Counted from the stretch's first letter, positions 18,430 through 26,665 are shown. The stretch is DNA of 64,000 nucleotides from Cryomorpha sp963748925 (GCA_963748925.1 CAVVKG010000001.1:682001-746000); one strand, 5' to 3'. Notes: generated by a model from the letters alone, not told the origin. Program-made: numbers and translations.

Positions 18430-18915
18430 ATGAAATACTTATTAATAATGCTTATGCTCTTCGCATTAAATGCCTGTGCTCAAACTTCTGATCCTTCAGA
18501 TAGTAAAGAAGATAAGAACCAGTACGAGGTAGTGAAATCTGAAGAGGAATGGAAAGCTGAATTAACTCCAGAGCAATTTGAGATCCTCAGAAACAAGGGC
18601 ACAGAGCCCGCATTTACAGGTAAATTACTAGAAACCAAAGAAGAAGGAACGTATGTATGTGCCGCCTGCGGCAATGCACTATTCGACTCTGAAACAAAAT
18701 TTAAATCAGGCACAGGGTGGCCAAGCTTTTACACAGTAATTGGTGATACGAATGTGGTGTCTGAAACAGATACAAGTTTTGGATGGAACCGTGTAGAAGT
18801 GCTCTGCGGCAAATGTGGAGGTCATCTGGGTCACGTTTTTGAAGACGGTCCAAAACCTACAGGCCTGAGATATTGTATTAACTCTGCAAGTTTAGAATTT
18901 GAACCTGAAAAATAA
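18430..18915 (+). CDS. msrB: Peptide-methionine (R)-S-oxide reductase, lipoprotein form
   Basis: MsrB reduces the R epimer of methionine sulfoxide in proteins. The N-terminus is a lipoprotein signal (lipobox LNAC, Cys16), so this copy acts in the envelope. Zinc is bound by Cys77/Cys80 (CAAC) and Cys126/Cys129 (CGKC). The catalytic Cys149 lies in RYCINSASL, and GWPSF and GGHLGHVF are intact. No MsrA domain is fused. It is monocistronic. Confidence 0.95.
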   Translation: MKYLLIMLMLFALNACAQTSDPSDSKEDKNQYEVVKSEEEWKAELTPEQFEILRNKGTEPAFTGKLLETKEEGTYVCAACGNALFDSETKFKSGTGWPSFYTVIGDTNVVSETDTSFGWNRVEVLCGKCGGHLGHVFEDGPKPTGLRYCINSASLEFEPEK

Positions 18916-18951
18916 AGTTATTTTTGATTAATTATAGGGCACTTAGAACTT

Positions 18952-19446
18952 TTATCCGTTTAAAGAAATAGTTGCTAAGTTTTGATTGACATCAATCTTA
19001 ATCCCACGAACCCCTGCAGCTTCGCCGGCCTCAATATCGCGCCACTTGTCCCCTATCATCACAGATTTTGATGGGTCAACGTGGTGTCGATGAATGGCTT
19101 TTTCAATCATTCCACCATGCGGTTTTCGGCAAAGGCAATGACTTATGGCATCGTGATGTGGACAAAAATAGGTTTCGACGTAATCGATTCCGGCCTTTCT
19201 AAACTCCTCTCCCATATAGGCATCAATTTCCTCAAAATCAGCAAGGGTATAACGCTCTTTTGCTAATCCTCCCTGATTTGTAATTACAATAATACTGTAA
19301 CCTAGATCTGACCATTTTTTCAAAGTGTCAATCACCCCGGGTAAAATGGTAAACTCCTGAATGCATGTGGTATAATCTCCGGGATCGTGATTAATAACGC
19401 CATCTCTATCCAAAAAAACCGTCGGTTGTAAACTATTCTTGCTCAT
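18952..19446 (-). CDS. gmhB: HAD-IIIA histidinol/heptose-bisphosphate phosphatase family (GmhB-like)
   Basis: D-glycero-D-manno-heptose-1,7-bisphosphate 7-phosphatase acts in lipopolysaccharide core heptose synthesis. The HAD nucleophile motif VFLDRDGVIN is near the N-terminus. The TNQGG motif and a zinc-binding loop C-x-H-(6)-C-x-C before RKP (Cys, His, Cys, Cys in CPHHDAISHCLCRKP) are GmhB hallmarks. MIGDKWRDIEAGEAAG supplies the acidic motif. I chose ATG at 19446; a TTG nine bases upstream is in frame. The gene starts inside the end of the XRE regulator gene, so the two are cotranscribed. Histidinol-phosphate phosphatase is the main alternative. Confidence 0.85.
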   Translation of the reverse strand: MSKNSLQPTVFLDRDGVINHDPGDYTTCIQEFTILPGVIDTLKKWSDLGYSIIVITNQGGLAKERYTLADFEEIDAYMGEEFRKAGIDYVETYFCPHHDAISHCLCRKPHGGMIEKAIHRHHVDPSKSVMIGDKWRDIEAGEAAGVRGIKIDVNQNLATISLNG

Positions 19447-19804
19447 AAGTTTCAAAGGTACGATCTGAATAGAAAATTACGATTTTTTCAATGGCTTTTA
19501 TTTTCGATGATGCCTTCGAACTTATTTTGGGACGAGTAGTAGCCAGATTCGGATTGGTTTCAGTTTTTGGTGTTGCCGAGGGCTCACTCTTTTTTGATTC
19601 CGGATTTTTACCGGTGAGAAGCCAGCCCGGATCAACCCTTGGAAAATTATCGAGAACCTTTTGAATAAAATCCAGAGATGGATTATTGCGCCCATTTAGG
19701 ATATGCGAAACACTCGATCTTTGAATTCCAAGCAAGTCGGCAAAGGACGATGCACTGTGATTGTTTACTTGAATTATCGTTGCTATTCGATCTTTTAATT
19801 CCAT
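19433..19804 (-). CDS. XRE-family helix-turn-helix regulator
   Basis: An N-terminal HTH_3 domain (about residues 6-60: DRIATIIQVNNHSASSFADLLGIQRSSVSHILNGR) is followed by a proline/serine/threonine/lysine-rich linker and a short C-terminal helix. A perfect palindrome GTTAC-N4-GTAAC begins two bases upstream of its start codon and similar sites lie further up, suggesting autoregulation. The gene overlaps gmhB by 14 bases. Confidence 0.85.
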   Translation of the reverse strand: MELKDRIATIIQVNNHSASSFADLLGIQRSSVSHILNGRNNPSLDFIQKVLDNFPRVDPGWLLTGKNPESKKSEPSATPKTETNPNLATTRPKISSKASSKIKAIEKIVIFYSDRTFETYEQE

Positions 19805-19805
19805 G

Positions 19806-19819
19806 GTTACTTATGTAAC
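19806..19819. promoter_or_regulatory. Palindromic candidate operator GTTAC-N4-GTAAC
   Basis: A perfect inverted repeat (GTTAC TTAT GTAAC) lies two bases upstream of the XRE start codon. A protein bound here would block its own translation start or transcription. Confidence 0.45.
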
Positions 19820-20025
19820 ATTGCTAGTTTAATCTCAATGAGCCACAAAGGTAAGCGAATTCAAATATTTAACCATAAATTAATCTCTTAAGTGAAATAA
19901 ACATTGTAAACACCTGTTCCAATGAATTATAAAAATTAAGTACTTTCAAATTCAATTTGTTTACATGTGTAGTTGGAAGTGTTCACTTTTGTAACTTACA
20001 CTCATGGATTCTTTTGACTGTACGT

Positions 20026-20039
20026 GTTACATTTGTAAA
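20026..20039. promoter_or_regulatory. Second GTTAC-N4-GTAA candidate operator
   Basis: GTTAC ATTT GTAAA has the same half-sites and 4-base spacer as the site at 19806 (one mismatch). A weaker relative, TTCAC TTTT GTAAC, lies at 19982-19995. The 19805-20146 stretch between the XRE and DUF2452 genes is otherwise free of genes. Confidence 0.4.
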
Positions 20040-20121
20040 CCAGAGGCTGATTAGCTAAGAATATTAGCAAGTAGCGGTTTCAATTATTGGGAAGGTTTAA
20101 ACTATTAAACGGTCTTTGGGT

Positions 20122-20129
20122 TATCTTTG
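20122..20129 (+). promoter_or_regulatory. Putative -7 element of the DUF2452 gene
   Basis: TATCTTTG matches TAnnTTTG exactly. A transcript starting about 7 bases downstream would place the ATG at 20147 close to the 5' end, which argues against the upstream TTG at 20087 as the start. No clear -33 is seen. Confidence 0.45.
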
Positions 20130-20146
20130 AAAAGAAATTTATTGTA

Positions 20147-20596
20147 ATGCCGAGTACAGAAAAAGATGATTCATTTATCAATCCTATAGATAAAGATAAG
20201 ATTACCGAATCTCCCGGTCTCATACCCTACCCTCACACAATTGGAAGTCCGTCTTTCGCTCCAAATAAGGAAGGCAGTATCAAGAAAACGGCTATTCGGG
20301 TTATGGAGGAGCAGTGCCATATGCAGATGGATCAAATCAAGGAGCAAATTGCACTTTTAGCTAAGCAGGCAGATAAGATTAAAACACGAATGGAAACTTC
20401 CAAGGCGATATATGGCGCTGAGATGGCATTTGAGCCGCTGGTGGGTGAAACTTATTATCTGTACGCCCGCGAGAAAGATATTTTCGTTTTATCTATGGTA
20501 GGCCCCTCAGAATGGGGACGAAAAGTACCTTTCAAACACTATGTTGCGACTGTAAAGCTGCTTTCAGACAGAACCTGGGAGGTTCTCCCTGACTAG
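20147..20596 (+). CDS. DUF2452 family protein
   Basis: The 149 residues match the pattern of DUF2452: NPIDKDKITESPGLIPYPHT near the N-terminus, a central coiled coil (MQMDQIKEQIALLAKQADKIK), then YYLYAREKDIFVLSMVGPSEWG. Cytoplasmic, function unknown. The ATG at 20147 is preferred because the -7 element lies just upstream. It converges with the ABC permease gene. Confidence 0.8.
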   Translation: MPSTEKDDSFINPIDKDKITESPGLIPYPHTIGSPSFAPNKEGSIKKTAIRVMEEQCHMQMDQIKEQIALLAKQADKIKTRMETSKAIYGAEMAFEPLVGETYYLYAREKDIFVLSMVGPSEWGRKVPFKHYVATVKLLSDRTWEVLPD

Positions 20597-20602
20597 GAAT
20601 CA

Positions 20603-21406
20603 CTAAAAATCTCTTTTCTTTAGCTGGTAAAATATTCCGAAAAGGAAGATTCCTCCCCATACTGTAGCTTTTAAAGTAGGGATAAGACCAATATAGTCAG
20701 GTGTCTCCATAAAGACATACCTTGAAAATGGAAAGGTAATAATCGATGAGATAGCTTCCAGGGGTAATATTGATCCTATTATTGGATAAAAATGCCCGAT
20801 AATTCCCGCTGCTATTGGTTCAAGCATAACCGTATAGATTAATAATACCATTATCGCTATTGCTGATTTTCTAATAATAAGCGCCACAAACATGGCAAAC
20901 ATAAAATAGAGCAAGAGCTGATAGGCATGTGCCGGAATGAAAATAAAGTTGTAGAAAATAGCTTCGACCGATACTTCTGAAGCATAGAGAAAGCCGAGGA
21001 TCAATCCAATTAAAAGGATGGCTGCGCCTGACAATACCGCCAAAAATATGGCAAAGCTAAGCTTAGACAAAAAGAATTCAGTTCTCGAAAGCCCATCAAT
21101 AATGTTCTGGCGGTGCGTTTTAAATTGAAACTCATTTGTGACCGAAATTATAATCAACAATGCCGGAAATATTTTAAAAAGGTAGCTTAGCCAGGCCAGG
21201 TTATGCCAAATATCTTCAAAATCGTAAATAGGAAGCATTGTCGCGCTAAGACCTCCGTACGTTACGCCCTCGTATTCAAGATATTGAAGTATATACTTGC
21301 CACTAAAAACAACAGCTAGTAGCGCCAAAAAGTAAATTCCGAGTAAAAACCAGAATGCTCTATTGGTTTTGAGTTTTAAAAACTCCAGTTTGAATAGTCT
21401 AAGCAT
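20603..21406 (-). CDS. ABC-2 type transporter permease
   Basis: A 267-residue protein with about six membrane helices (residues about 15-40, 75-90, 115-140, 155-175, 178-200 and 240-262) and the ABC-2 permease layout, including a charged motif before helix 3 (FKTHRQNIIDGLSRTEF). It pairs with the ATPase gene that overlaps it by 8 bases. As the last gene of the DUF4252 operon it is likely to export, or to act on, an envelope substrate connected with that system. Substrate unknown. Confidence 0.88.
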   Translation of the reverse strand: MLRLFKLEFLKLKTNRAFWFLLGIYFLALLAVVFSGKYILQYLEYEGVTYGGLSATMLPIYDFEDIWHNLAWLSYLFKIFPALLIIISVTNEFQFKTHRQNIIDGLSRTEFFLSKLSFAIFLAVLSGAAILLIGLILGFLYASEVSVEAIFYNFIFIPAHAYQLLLYFMFAMFVALIIRKSAIAIMVLLIYTVMLEPIAAGIIGHFYPIIGSILPLEAISSIITFPFSRYVFMETPDYIGLIPTLKATVWGGIFLFGIFYQLKKRDF

Positions 21407-22301
21407 TCTGTTCTGATTTTAAAAGTTGCAAAAACTTTTGCTCCAGCGTATTTGTATTAGCGCTCAGCCTGTTAAGTATTATTCCCTTATCAATCACATC
21501 AGAGTGAAAGGAAGTTAGGTTACTATCGGCAGTAAGGGTTAATTTATAAAGGCTGCCTTCTTTTCTATGCGTGGCTATAAATGGCGAGTTGGCCAAATAG
21601 TTCAATAGCTTTTCATCATCATCGGCAGCGACTTCCACATTGGTTTTGTCTTGATTGAGATCGGCGACTTTACCCTGAAATATTTTTTTTCCAGATCGAA
21701 GTACCGCAAAATCAGAACATATCCGCTGCACTTCATCCAACAAATGGCTGGCAAGAATAATGGTTCGCCCTTCGTTGGCCAGATCAATAATCAAATCCCT
21801 AATATCAGCGATTCCTTGCGGATCTAAACCATTGGTAGGTTCGTCAAGAATCATCACTTCGGGATCTGAAAGCAGCGCAGACGCGATCGCCAGGCGCTGT
21901 TTCATCCCAAGTGAATACGTTTTAAAGGCATCATTCTTACGCGAAAGCAATCCCACTCTTTCTAACACAACATCGATTCTCGCAGTGTCAACCTGTTTTA
22001 TTTCAGCAACAACCTTCAGGTTGTTTTCTGCCGAGACGTAGTGGTAAAAGCAAGGTGATTCCAGTATGGCACCAATTCGCCGTCTTGCTTTGTATCCTTC
22101 TTGACCGTCAAACCATTGGAATGATCCCGAGACTGGGTTTATCACTCCAAGAAGCATTCCTAAGGTGGTAGATTTCCCACTTCCGTTTGGTCCAAGAATT
22201 CCAAATACGGATCCTCTTTGTACTGTGAGATCAAGAGAATCAACGGCTTTAACCCTACCGTAATTCTTTGATAGTGAATTAATTTCAAGAATATTTTCCA
22301 T
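21399..22301 (-). CDS. ABC transporter ATP-binding protein
   Basis: Walker A GPNGSGKST (37-45), signature YSLGMKQRL (129-137), Walker B VMILDEPTNG (149-158) and the H-loop (ILASHLLDE) are all present. The extra C-terminal segment (about 215-300) is typical of ATPases serving ABC-2 permeases. Both neighbours overlap it (permease by 8 bases, lipoprotein by 1), indicating translational coupling inside the DUF4252 operon. Confidence 0.93.
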   Translation of the reverse strand: MENILEINSLSKNYGRVKAVDSLDLTVQRGSVFGILGPNGSGKSTTLGMLLGVINPVSGSFQWFDGQEGYKARRRIGAILESPCFYHYVSAENNLKVVAEIKQVDTARIDVVLERVGLLSRKNDAFKTYSLGMKQRLAIASALLSDPEVMILDEPTNGLDPQGIADIRDLIIDLANEGRTIILASHLLDEVQRICSDFAVLRSGKKIFQGKVADLNQDKTNVEVAADDDEKLLNYLANSPFIATHRKEGSLYKLTLTADSNLTSFHSDVIDKGIILNRLSANTNTLEQKFLQLLKSEQNA

Positions 22302-22870
22302 TAGTTGTTCTGAGTTTTAATGGAATCTACTTTAGTTTCTGCTTCATTTCCTCTTAAATCAAAGATTTCGGTAACCTTACTCATATCGAGTTCACCCAAA
22401 GAGCGAATTGTGCCAGCCGACAGGTTTCCAAATATTTCCAGCACAAAAGTCCCTTGCTCTCCGTCCACAAATAGAACATAGTCATCAACTTCTCTATCGA
22501 GAAGGTAAACATCTATTTTATTGCCTGACGATTTCATTTGCATTAGCATTTCAAAACCTTCGTCGGTTAGTCCCGATTTAAACTTAGTCATCAGATCTCT
22601 AACCTTGCCATCATCATCGCTCCATGAGAAGAAAATTCTTCCCCTTTTTATTTCACTGAGTGCTTTCCCGTTTTCATCGCCCAGAACTTTCGACATCATC
22701 CTGATCGTGCTCGGGTAAAAGTAGAGACCCGTTAATTCTTTATTTCGTGTCTTAGAATAGATGTTCAGTGTTTCACTTTGCTCACTTTGGTGGCTACAGC
22801 CTATTCCGGCTGAAAAAATCAATGTTAAAAGCAAAGCAAAAACGCTTCTATTTTGAATTCTTGTTTTCAT
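22301..22870 (-). CDS. DUF4252-like lipoprotein
   Basis: A signal with a lipobox ending in GIGC (Cys25) makes this an outer- or inner-membrane lipoprotein of 189 residues. The C-terminal half follows the DUF4252 layout (YLLDREVDDYVLFVDGEQGTFVLEIFGNLS, where the family has a conserved viewable strand pair before the Gly-Asn/Asp turn). It overlaps the upstream DUF4252 gene by 23 bases and the ATPase gene by 1 base. Confidence 0.75.
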   Translation of the reverse strand: MKTRIQNRSVFALLLTLIFSAGIGCSHQSEQSETLNIYSKTRNKELTGLYFYPSTIRMMSKVLGDENGKALSEIKRGRIFFSWSDDDGKVRDLMTKFKSGLTDEGFEMLMQMKSSGNKIDVYLLDREVDDYVLFVDGEQGTFVLEIFGNLSAGTIRSLGELDMSKVTEIFDLRGNEAETKVDSIKTQNN

Positions 22871-23390
22871 CTAGATTTTCAAGGTAGTTCATGCCTCCAA
22901 TATTCATTTTTTTAGAAAGACTCGACATTTTTTCGAGATCAATATCTCCTACAAGGCTCATCAAAAATAGGTTTCCTTTTCCACCTACAATCATAAAGAG
23001 CTCATTTATCCGATCACCATTTTCCAAAATATAGAACCGCACCTTCTCATCCTTGTCATCAATGCTCATAAGCACCTCATATTCGGAACCTACTTTTTTA
23101 ATAGCACTCTTGAAGTCTGTAACCTGCACATTTGGTATATCGCCTTGTTCATAGGCTAGTATACGAATTCCTTTCAAGCCTTTTATGGCATCTTTAAACT
23201 CTGAATTTTCGGGCGAGTCAACCTGCACATTAGCGAAAAGCTCAAACATCTTGCTCGATACCACTACAGAAGTAAAGTCTGGATTATCGGCATACTTTTC
23301 AAAATACTTATCGATAGCATCCTGCGCATGAAGAATAGTAACGCTCATGAGCAAAGCTATTAGGACTGAAATTATATTCCTCGTTTTCAT
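22848..23390 (-). CDS. Secreted DUF4252 protein
   Basis: A signal peptide (about residues 1-22, ending LHAQ) is followed by the DUF4252 domain: AIDKYFEKYADNPDFTSVVVSSKMFELFANV, then RILAYEQGD, then FMIVGGKGNLFLMSLVGDIDL. The family is found in Bacteroidota beside sigma/anti-sigma genes; its function is not established. Overlaps the anti-sigma-like gene by 4 bases. Confidence 0.85.
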   Translation of the reverse strand: MKTRNIISVLIALLMSVTILHAQDAIDKYFEKYADNPDFTSVVVSSKMFELFANVQVDSPENSEFKDAIKGLKGIRILAYEQGDIPNVQVTDFKSAIKKVGSEYEVLMSIDDKDEKVRFYILENGDRINELFMIVGGKGNLFLMSLVGDIDLEKMSSLSKKMNIGGMNYLENLDENKNSK

Positions 23391-23935
23391 TTTTGTTCTT
23401 TATTAGTGTTCACGGTACTGGTATCGGCCTGCATTCCTGCAATGCTCATCTTCACATTATAAAATCGTTTAATCTCTCTAATCGGCTCCTTGCCCTTGTT
23501 TAGCTTTTCTGAAGCAAACATCAGGGCTTTTTTAGTTTCCTCAAATGCCAACTCCGGATCGTCAAAGGTATCGGCTTGGGCTATTGCTACTTCTGGTGTG
23601 CCTTCCGGCGAATTATCGTTGAGAATAATACTCCATACTCCAAAGGTAAGGCCCAGCAATATCACCCCCACCGCTGCATAGCGAAGAAACAACGAAAGCG
23701 TAAATATTCTTGCCCCTGACTCAGTGGAATCAACTTTATTCCAAAAATCAGAATCAAAATCCGCATCCAGCTCCATTACTGTACTTCGGTTTATTTCCTG
23801 AAAAAGAGACTGTAACTCTTCACTGATGCCATCAGAATCATTTTTTACAGCTTCCTTCAACTCGCGCTCCTCATCAAGGCTTGTTTCACCGGCCCAGTAG
23901 CGCTTTTCTAAATATGCTAATCTAGTTTTGTCCAT
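23387..23935 (-). CDS. Anti-sigma-like single-pass membrane protein
   Basis: The N-terminal cytoplasmic domain contains RYWAGETSLDEERELKEAV, a short helix seen in Bacteroidota anti-sigma factors. One membrane helix (about residues 82-105) and a short extracytoplasmic tail follow. It overlaps the sigma gene by 14 bases. The role is inferred from this arrangement; no zinc motif is visible. Confidence 0.75.
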   Translation of the reverse strand: MDKTRLAYLEKRYWAGETSLDEERELKEAVKNDSDGISEELQSLFQEINRSTVMELDADFDSDFWNKVDSTESGARIFTLSLFLRYAAVGVILLGLTFGVWSIILNDNSPEGTPEVAIAQADTFDDPELAFEETKKALMFASEKLNKGKEPIREIKRFYNVKMSIAGMQADTSTVNTNKEQK

Positions 23936-24440
23936 AGCTATTCATTTTTTCCAATCGTTCCCTTATCGCCTTTCTCGCTCTAAAAATATATACTTTCACC
24001 TGAGTCATATCCATATTAAGGGTGTCGCAAATTTCCAGATAACTGAAGCCCTCCACATCTCTAAGCTGAAAAACGGCCTTTTGCTTTTCGGGCAAACTCA
24101 TTACTGCATCTGAGACTTTCTGCATGGTATCTTTTTCAATAGTATATGTTTCGGGCGACGAATTGGCAGAAACAAGTTTCATTCCAACATCATCTAAATT
24201 GCTTTTCATTTTCCTTCCAACTCGTTTAATTTTATCCAGAGATTTATTTCGGGTAAGACTTAAACACCAGGCTTCAAGATTTAGTTTGTCTTCGAGCTCA
24301 GCTCTTGTTTCCCAAAGTTTCATCATTACATCCTGCACAACATCTTTCGCTTCGTGCTCGTTTTTCATAAAGCTTAGAGCAAATCGGTACATCTTATTTT
24401 TATGTACAAGCACAGAGCGTGTAAATTCTTCCTGATGCAT
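23922..24440 (-). CDS. ECF-type RNA polymerase sigma factor of the DUF4252 operon
   Basis: Region 2 (MYRFALSFMKNEHEAKDVVQDVMMKLWE) and region 4 (SLPEKQKAVFQLRDVEGFSYLEICDTLNMDMTQVKVYIFRARKAIRE) are clear. It follows the DUF4252-T9SS gene by 24 bases and overlaps the anti-sigma-like gene, so it probably controls this operon, possibly including itself. Confidence 0.93.
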   Translation of the reverse strand: MHQEEFTRSVLVHKNKMYRFALSFMKNEHEAKDVVQDVMMKLWETRAELEDKLNLEAWCLSLTRNKSLDKIKRVGRKMKSNLDDVGMKLVSANSSPETYTIEKDTMQKVSDAVMSLPEKQKAVFQLRDVEGFSYLEICDTLNMDMTQVKVYIFRARKAIRERLEKMNSYGQN

Positions 24441-24464
24441 CGATTTACTCTAAATAGGGATTGA

Positions 24465-25223
24465 CTACTTATTAATTAAAAACTTTCTGGTTGTTTCTAT
24501 CTCTCCTTTTGTGGCCTTTAAAATAAAAACGCCAGTTCCAAAGCTATCAGAATTTAGTTTATGCATTTTATTATTTGCCGTATAATCTGCCACTTTTTTA
24601 CCAGACATGTCATAAATTCCTACAGTGGCTCCATCAAGCTCTTGCGGCAAAATGATGCTTAGCTCCTGCCCTTGCTTTGCGGGACTTGGGAAAACCAGAA
24701 CCTTTGATGGATCGATCGTAGAGGCAAAAACATCTTTACCCATTGATGAGAACTGTTTCGTTATTTCGCTCACATCGCTTAGCTTAATGTTTCCTATTAT
24801 GCTGGCTAACACAAAATCAGTTTCGGATCCAATAATGGCTACCACTTCTGTAACAATTCCATTTGCTTCATTGATCGCAATTTTAATGTCTGAGTCCTTT
24901 TCACGGATTGTTATTAGGTCTTCAAAACTTCCTGACAATTCTCGTCTGGCACGTTTTGCTGTGCTCTTCGCATTAGTATCATTATTGTCTATCAGCATTT
25001 TAAAGCCTGTTATCTGATCCGCATACTTCTTAAAGTCTTTTGCTTCATCGCTATCCACTTCTATTTGGCTAGCTAATTCAAAAGCTTTCCCACTCAGGGA
25101 AATAAGGGTTACATCATCTTTGGTTTCATATTCACTAAAAAACCGGTTGATTGCGGCGTCCTGTCCAAATGATTGGAAGGAGCAAAAGGCCGCCAGTACG
25201 AGTGTGTAAATTACTTTTTTCAT
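24465..25223 (-). CDS. DUF4252 protein fused to a T9SS type A sorting domain
   Basis: A signal peptide (starting MKKVIYTLVLAAF, ending SFGQ) leads to a DUF4252 domain (AINRFFSEYETKDDVTLISLSGKAFELASQ, then VVAIIGSETDFVLASIIGNIKL) and then a type A tail (VLVFPSPAKQGQELSIILPQ to TGVFILKATKGEIETTRKFLINK). The ATG at 25223 is chosen because the signal peptide begins there; an upstream in-frame start at 25247 would add eight residues. It is first in the operon and the only member with a surface-export signal. The fusion of DUF4252 to T9SS targeting is notable. Confidence 0.85.
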   Translation of the reverse strand: MKKVIYTLVLAAFCSFQSFGQDAAINRFFSEYETKDDVTLISLSGKAFELASQIEVDSDEAKDFKKYADQITGFKMLIDNNDTNAKSTAKRARRELSGSFEDLITIREKDSDIKIAINEANGIVTEVVAIIGSETDFVLASIIGNIKLSDVSEITKQFSSMGKDVFASTIDPSKVLVFPSPAKQGQELSIILPQELDGATVGIYDMSGKKVADYTANNKMHKLNSDSFGTGVFILKATKGEIETTRKFLINK

Positions 25224-25342
25224 TGTTTGTTTGTTTTCGTTCACCAAGCAGACGACTCACAATAGAGTTTGTTACAAATAGAATTAAAATTTTTATAATC
25301 GAGATTATCACGATTGAAGCGGGCAAATATTAGCGATAAGAT

Positions 25343-25350
25343 TACCTTTG
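25343..25350 (+). promoter_or_regulatory. Putative -7 element of the TPR membrane protein gene
   Basis: TACCTTTG matches TAnnTTTG exactly, 21 bases before the ATG. The nearest TTG upstream is too far (26 bases), so only the -7 half is supported. Confidence 0.4.
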
Positions 25351-25371
25351 CAGCCGATAAAGTAAAAGACA

Positions 25372-25887
25372 ATGGTTAATAAGATAATAAAGTACGTTTT
25401 GATTCTCGCAACGCTGGCGTGGGCTGTTTATCAATTTTCAATCGGAAATATCGGAAACGGTATCCTCTTTACTTTATTACTCGGATTATTTGTATTGAGT
25501 TTGTTCAAGCACGAGCTAATTCTTTGGGCATTTGTTCAACTGCGAAGAGGTAAGTTTGATAAGGCTCAAAAAACGCTTGAAAAAATTAAGCATCCGGAGC
25601 ATTTAATAAAATCGCAAGAAGCCTATTACTATTATCTAACCGGACTGATTTATGCGCAGTCTCAGGGTGTAACCAAATCTGAGAAATACTTTAAGCGTGC
25701 TCTTTCAATTGGTTTGCGCATGAAAACAGATCAAGCCATGGCAAAGCTCAATCTTGCGGGTGTTGCTGTAATGAAGCGCAGAAAACGAGAAGCCACAAAT
25801 TTACTCGCCGAAGTAAAGAAGCTTGACAAAAACAAAATGCTTTCTGATCAGGTGAAAATGATCAAGGAGCAAATGAAGAGAATTTAA
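25372..25887 (+). CDS. Small membrane protein with TPR-like region
   Basis: Two membrane helices (about residues 5-22 and 28-48) precede a helical region with TPR character: LRRGKFDKAQKTLEKIKHP, then YYYYLTGLIYAQSQGVTKSEKYFKRALSIG, then a third helix pair. Function unknown. It faces the NYN gene and is divergent from the DUF4252 operon. Confidence 0.75.
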   Translation: MVNKIIKYVLILATLAWAVYQFSIGNIGNGILFTLLLGLFVLSLFKHELILWAFVQLRRGKFDKAQKTLEKIKHPEHLIKSQEAYYYYLTGLIYAQSQGVTKSEKYFKRALSIGLRMKTDQAMAKLNLAGVAVMKRRKREATNLLAEVKKLDKNKMLSDQVKMIKEQMKRI

Positions 25888-25900
25888 GGAAGCGGTTTTA

Positions 25901-26665
25901 CTATCTTCTTCCCCTTTGAGAGCGGCTCTCCTTATTCTTTACGTAAATCAGCTTATTTTTACTCTTGGGATTTTCCCGTAGTTCTATTTCAAAAGAATCG
26001 GTAGATCTTATCAAGGGAGTTAGCTTTTCAAAACCATAATTTCTAGAGTCAAAATTTGGTTGTTTTTTAAGCAGAAGACTACCTACGTCACCCAAAAAAG
26101 CCCAACCATCCTCGTCTGAAAGATCTGAAATGGTCGTCGCAATTAAATTAATTTCCTTACGGGTTATTGCATCTACAGCCGTTTTTTCTGAATCCTTACT
26201 GTCTTCGCTTTTCTTATCGGTCTGATTCTTCAAAATTTCAACATACACAAATTTATCGCAAGCGACTATAAACGGATTTGGTGTTTTCTTTTCACCAATC
26301 CCTATTACTTGCATGCCTGCTTCTCTCAATCGAGTGGCCAACCGGGTAAAATCACTATCACTTGAAACGAGGCAGAAACCACTTACTTGATTGCTGTAAA
26401 GAATGTCCATCGCATCTATAATCATTGCTGAATCGGTGGCATTTTTACCTTTCGTATAGGCATATTGCTGAACTGGGGTTATGGCATTTTCTAATAATAG
26501 ATTTTTCCACTTTGTAAGATTGGGCTTTGTCCAGTCGCCGTATATTCTCTTAATTGTCGGATTGCCATACTTGGCGATCTCTTCCATCATTTCTTTTACA
26601 TGAGCTGATGGAATATTGTCTCCGTCAATAAGCACTGCCAGGTTTGAGTTGTTGTTTGAATTCAT
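25901..26665 (-). CDS. NYN (LabA/DUF88-like) domain protein with C-terminal LOTUS-like domain
   Basis: The PIN-like NYN domain carries the acidic residues expected of a metal-dependent RNase: AVLIDGDNIP, NATDSAMIIDAMDIL and VSSDSDFTRLATRL. The C-terminal part (about residues 170-245: EINLIATTISDLSDEDGWAFLGDVGSLLLKKQPNFDSRNYGFEKLTPLIRSTDSFEIE) matches the OST-HTH/LOTUS pattern, an RNA-binding domain. The start at 26665 omits four residues; ATG at 26677 is also in frame. It probably acts on RNA in the cytoplasm. Confidence 0.88.
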   Translation of the reverse strand: MNSNNNSNLAVLIDGDNIPSAHVKEMMEEIAKYGNPTIKRIYGDWTKPNLTKWKNLLLENAITPVQQYAYTKGKNATDSAMIIDAMDILYSNQVSGFCLVSSDSDFTRLATRLREAGMQVIGIGEKKTPNPFIVACDKFVYVEILKNQTDKKSEDSKDSEKTAVDAITRKEINLIATTISDLSDEDGWAFLGDVGSLLLKKQPNFDSRNYGFEKLTPLIRSTDSFEIELRENPKSKNKLIYVKNKESRSQRGRR

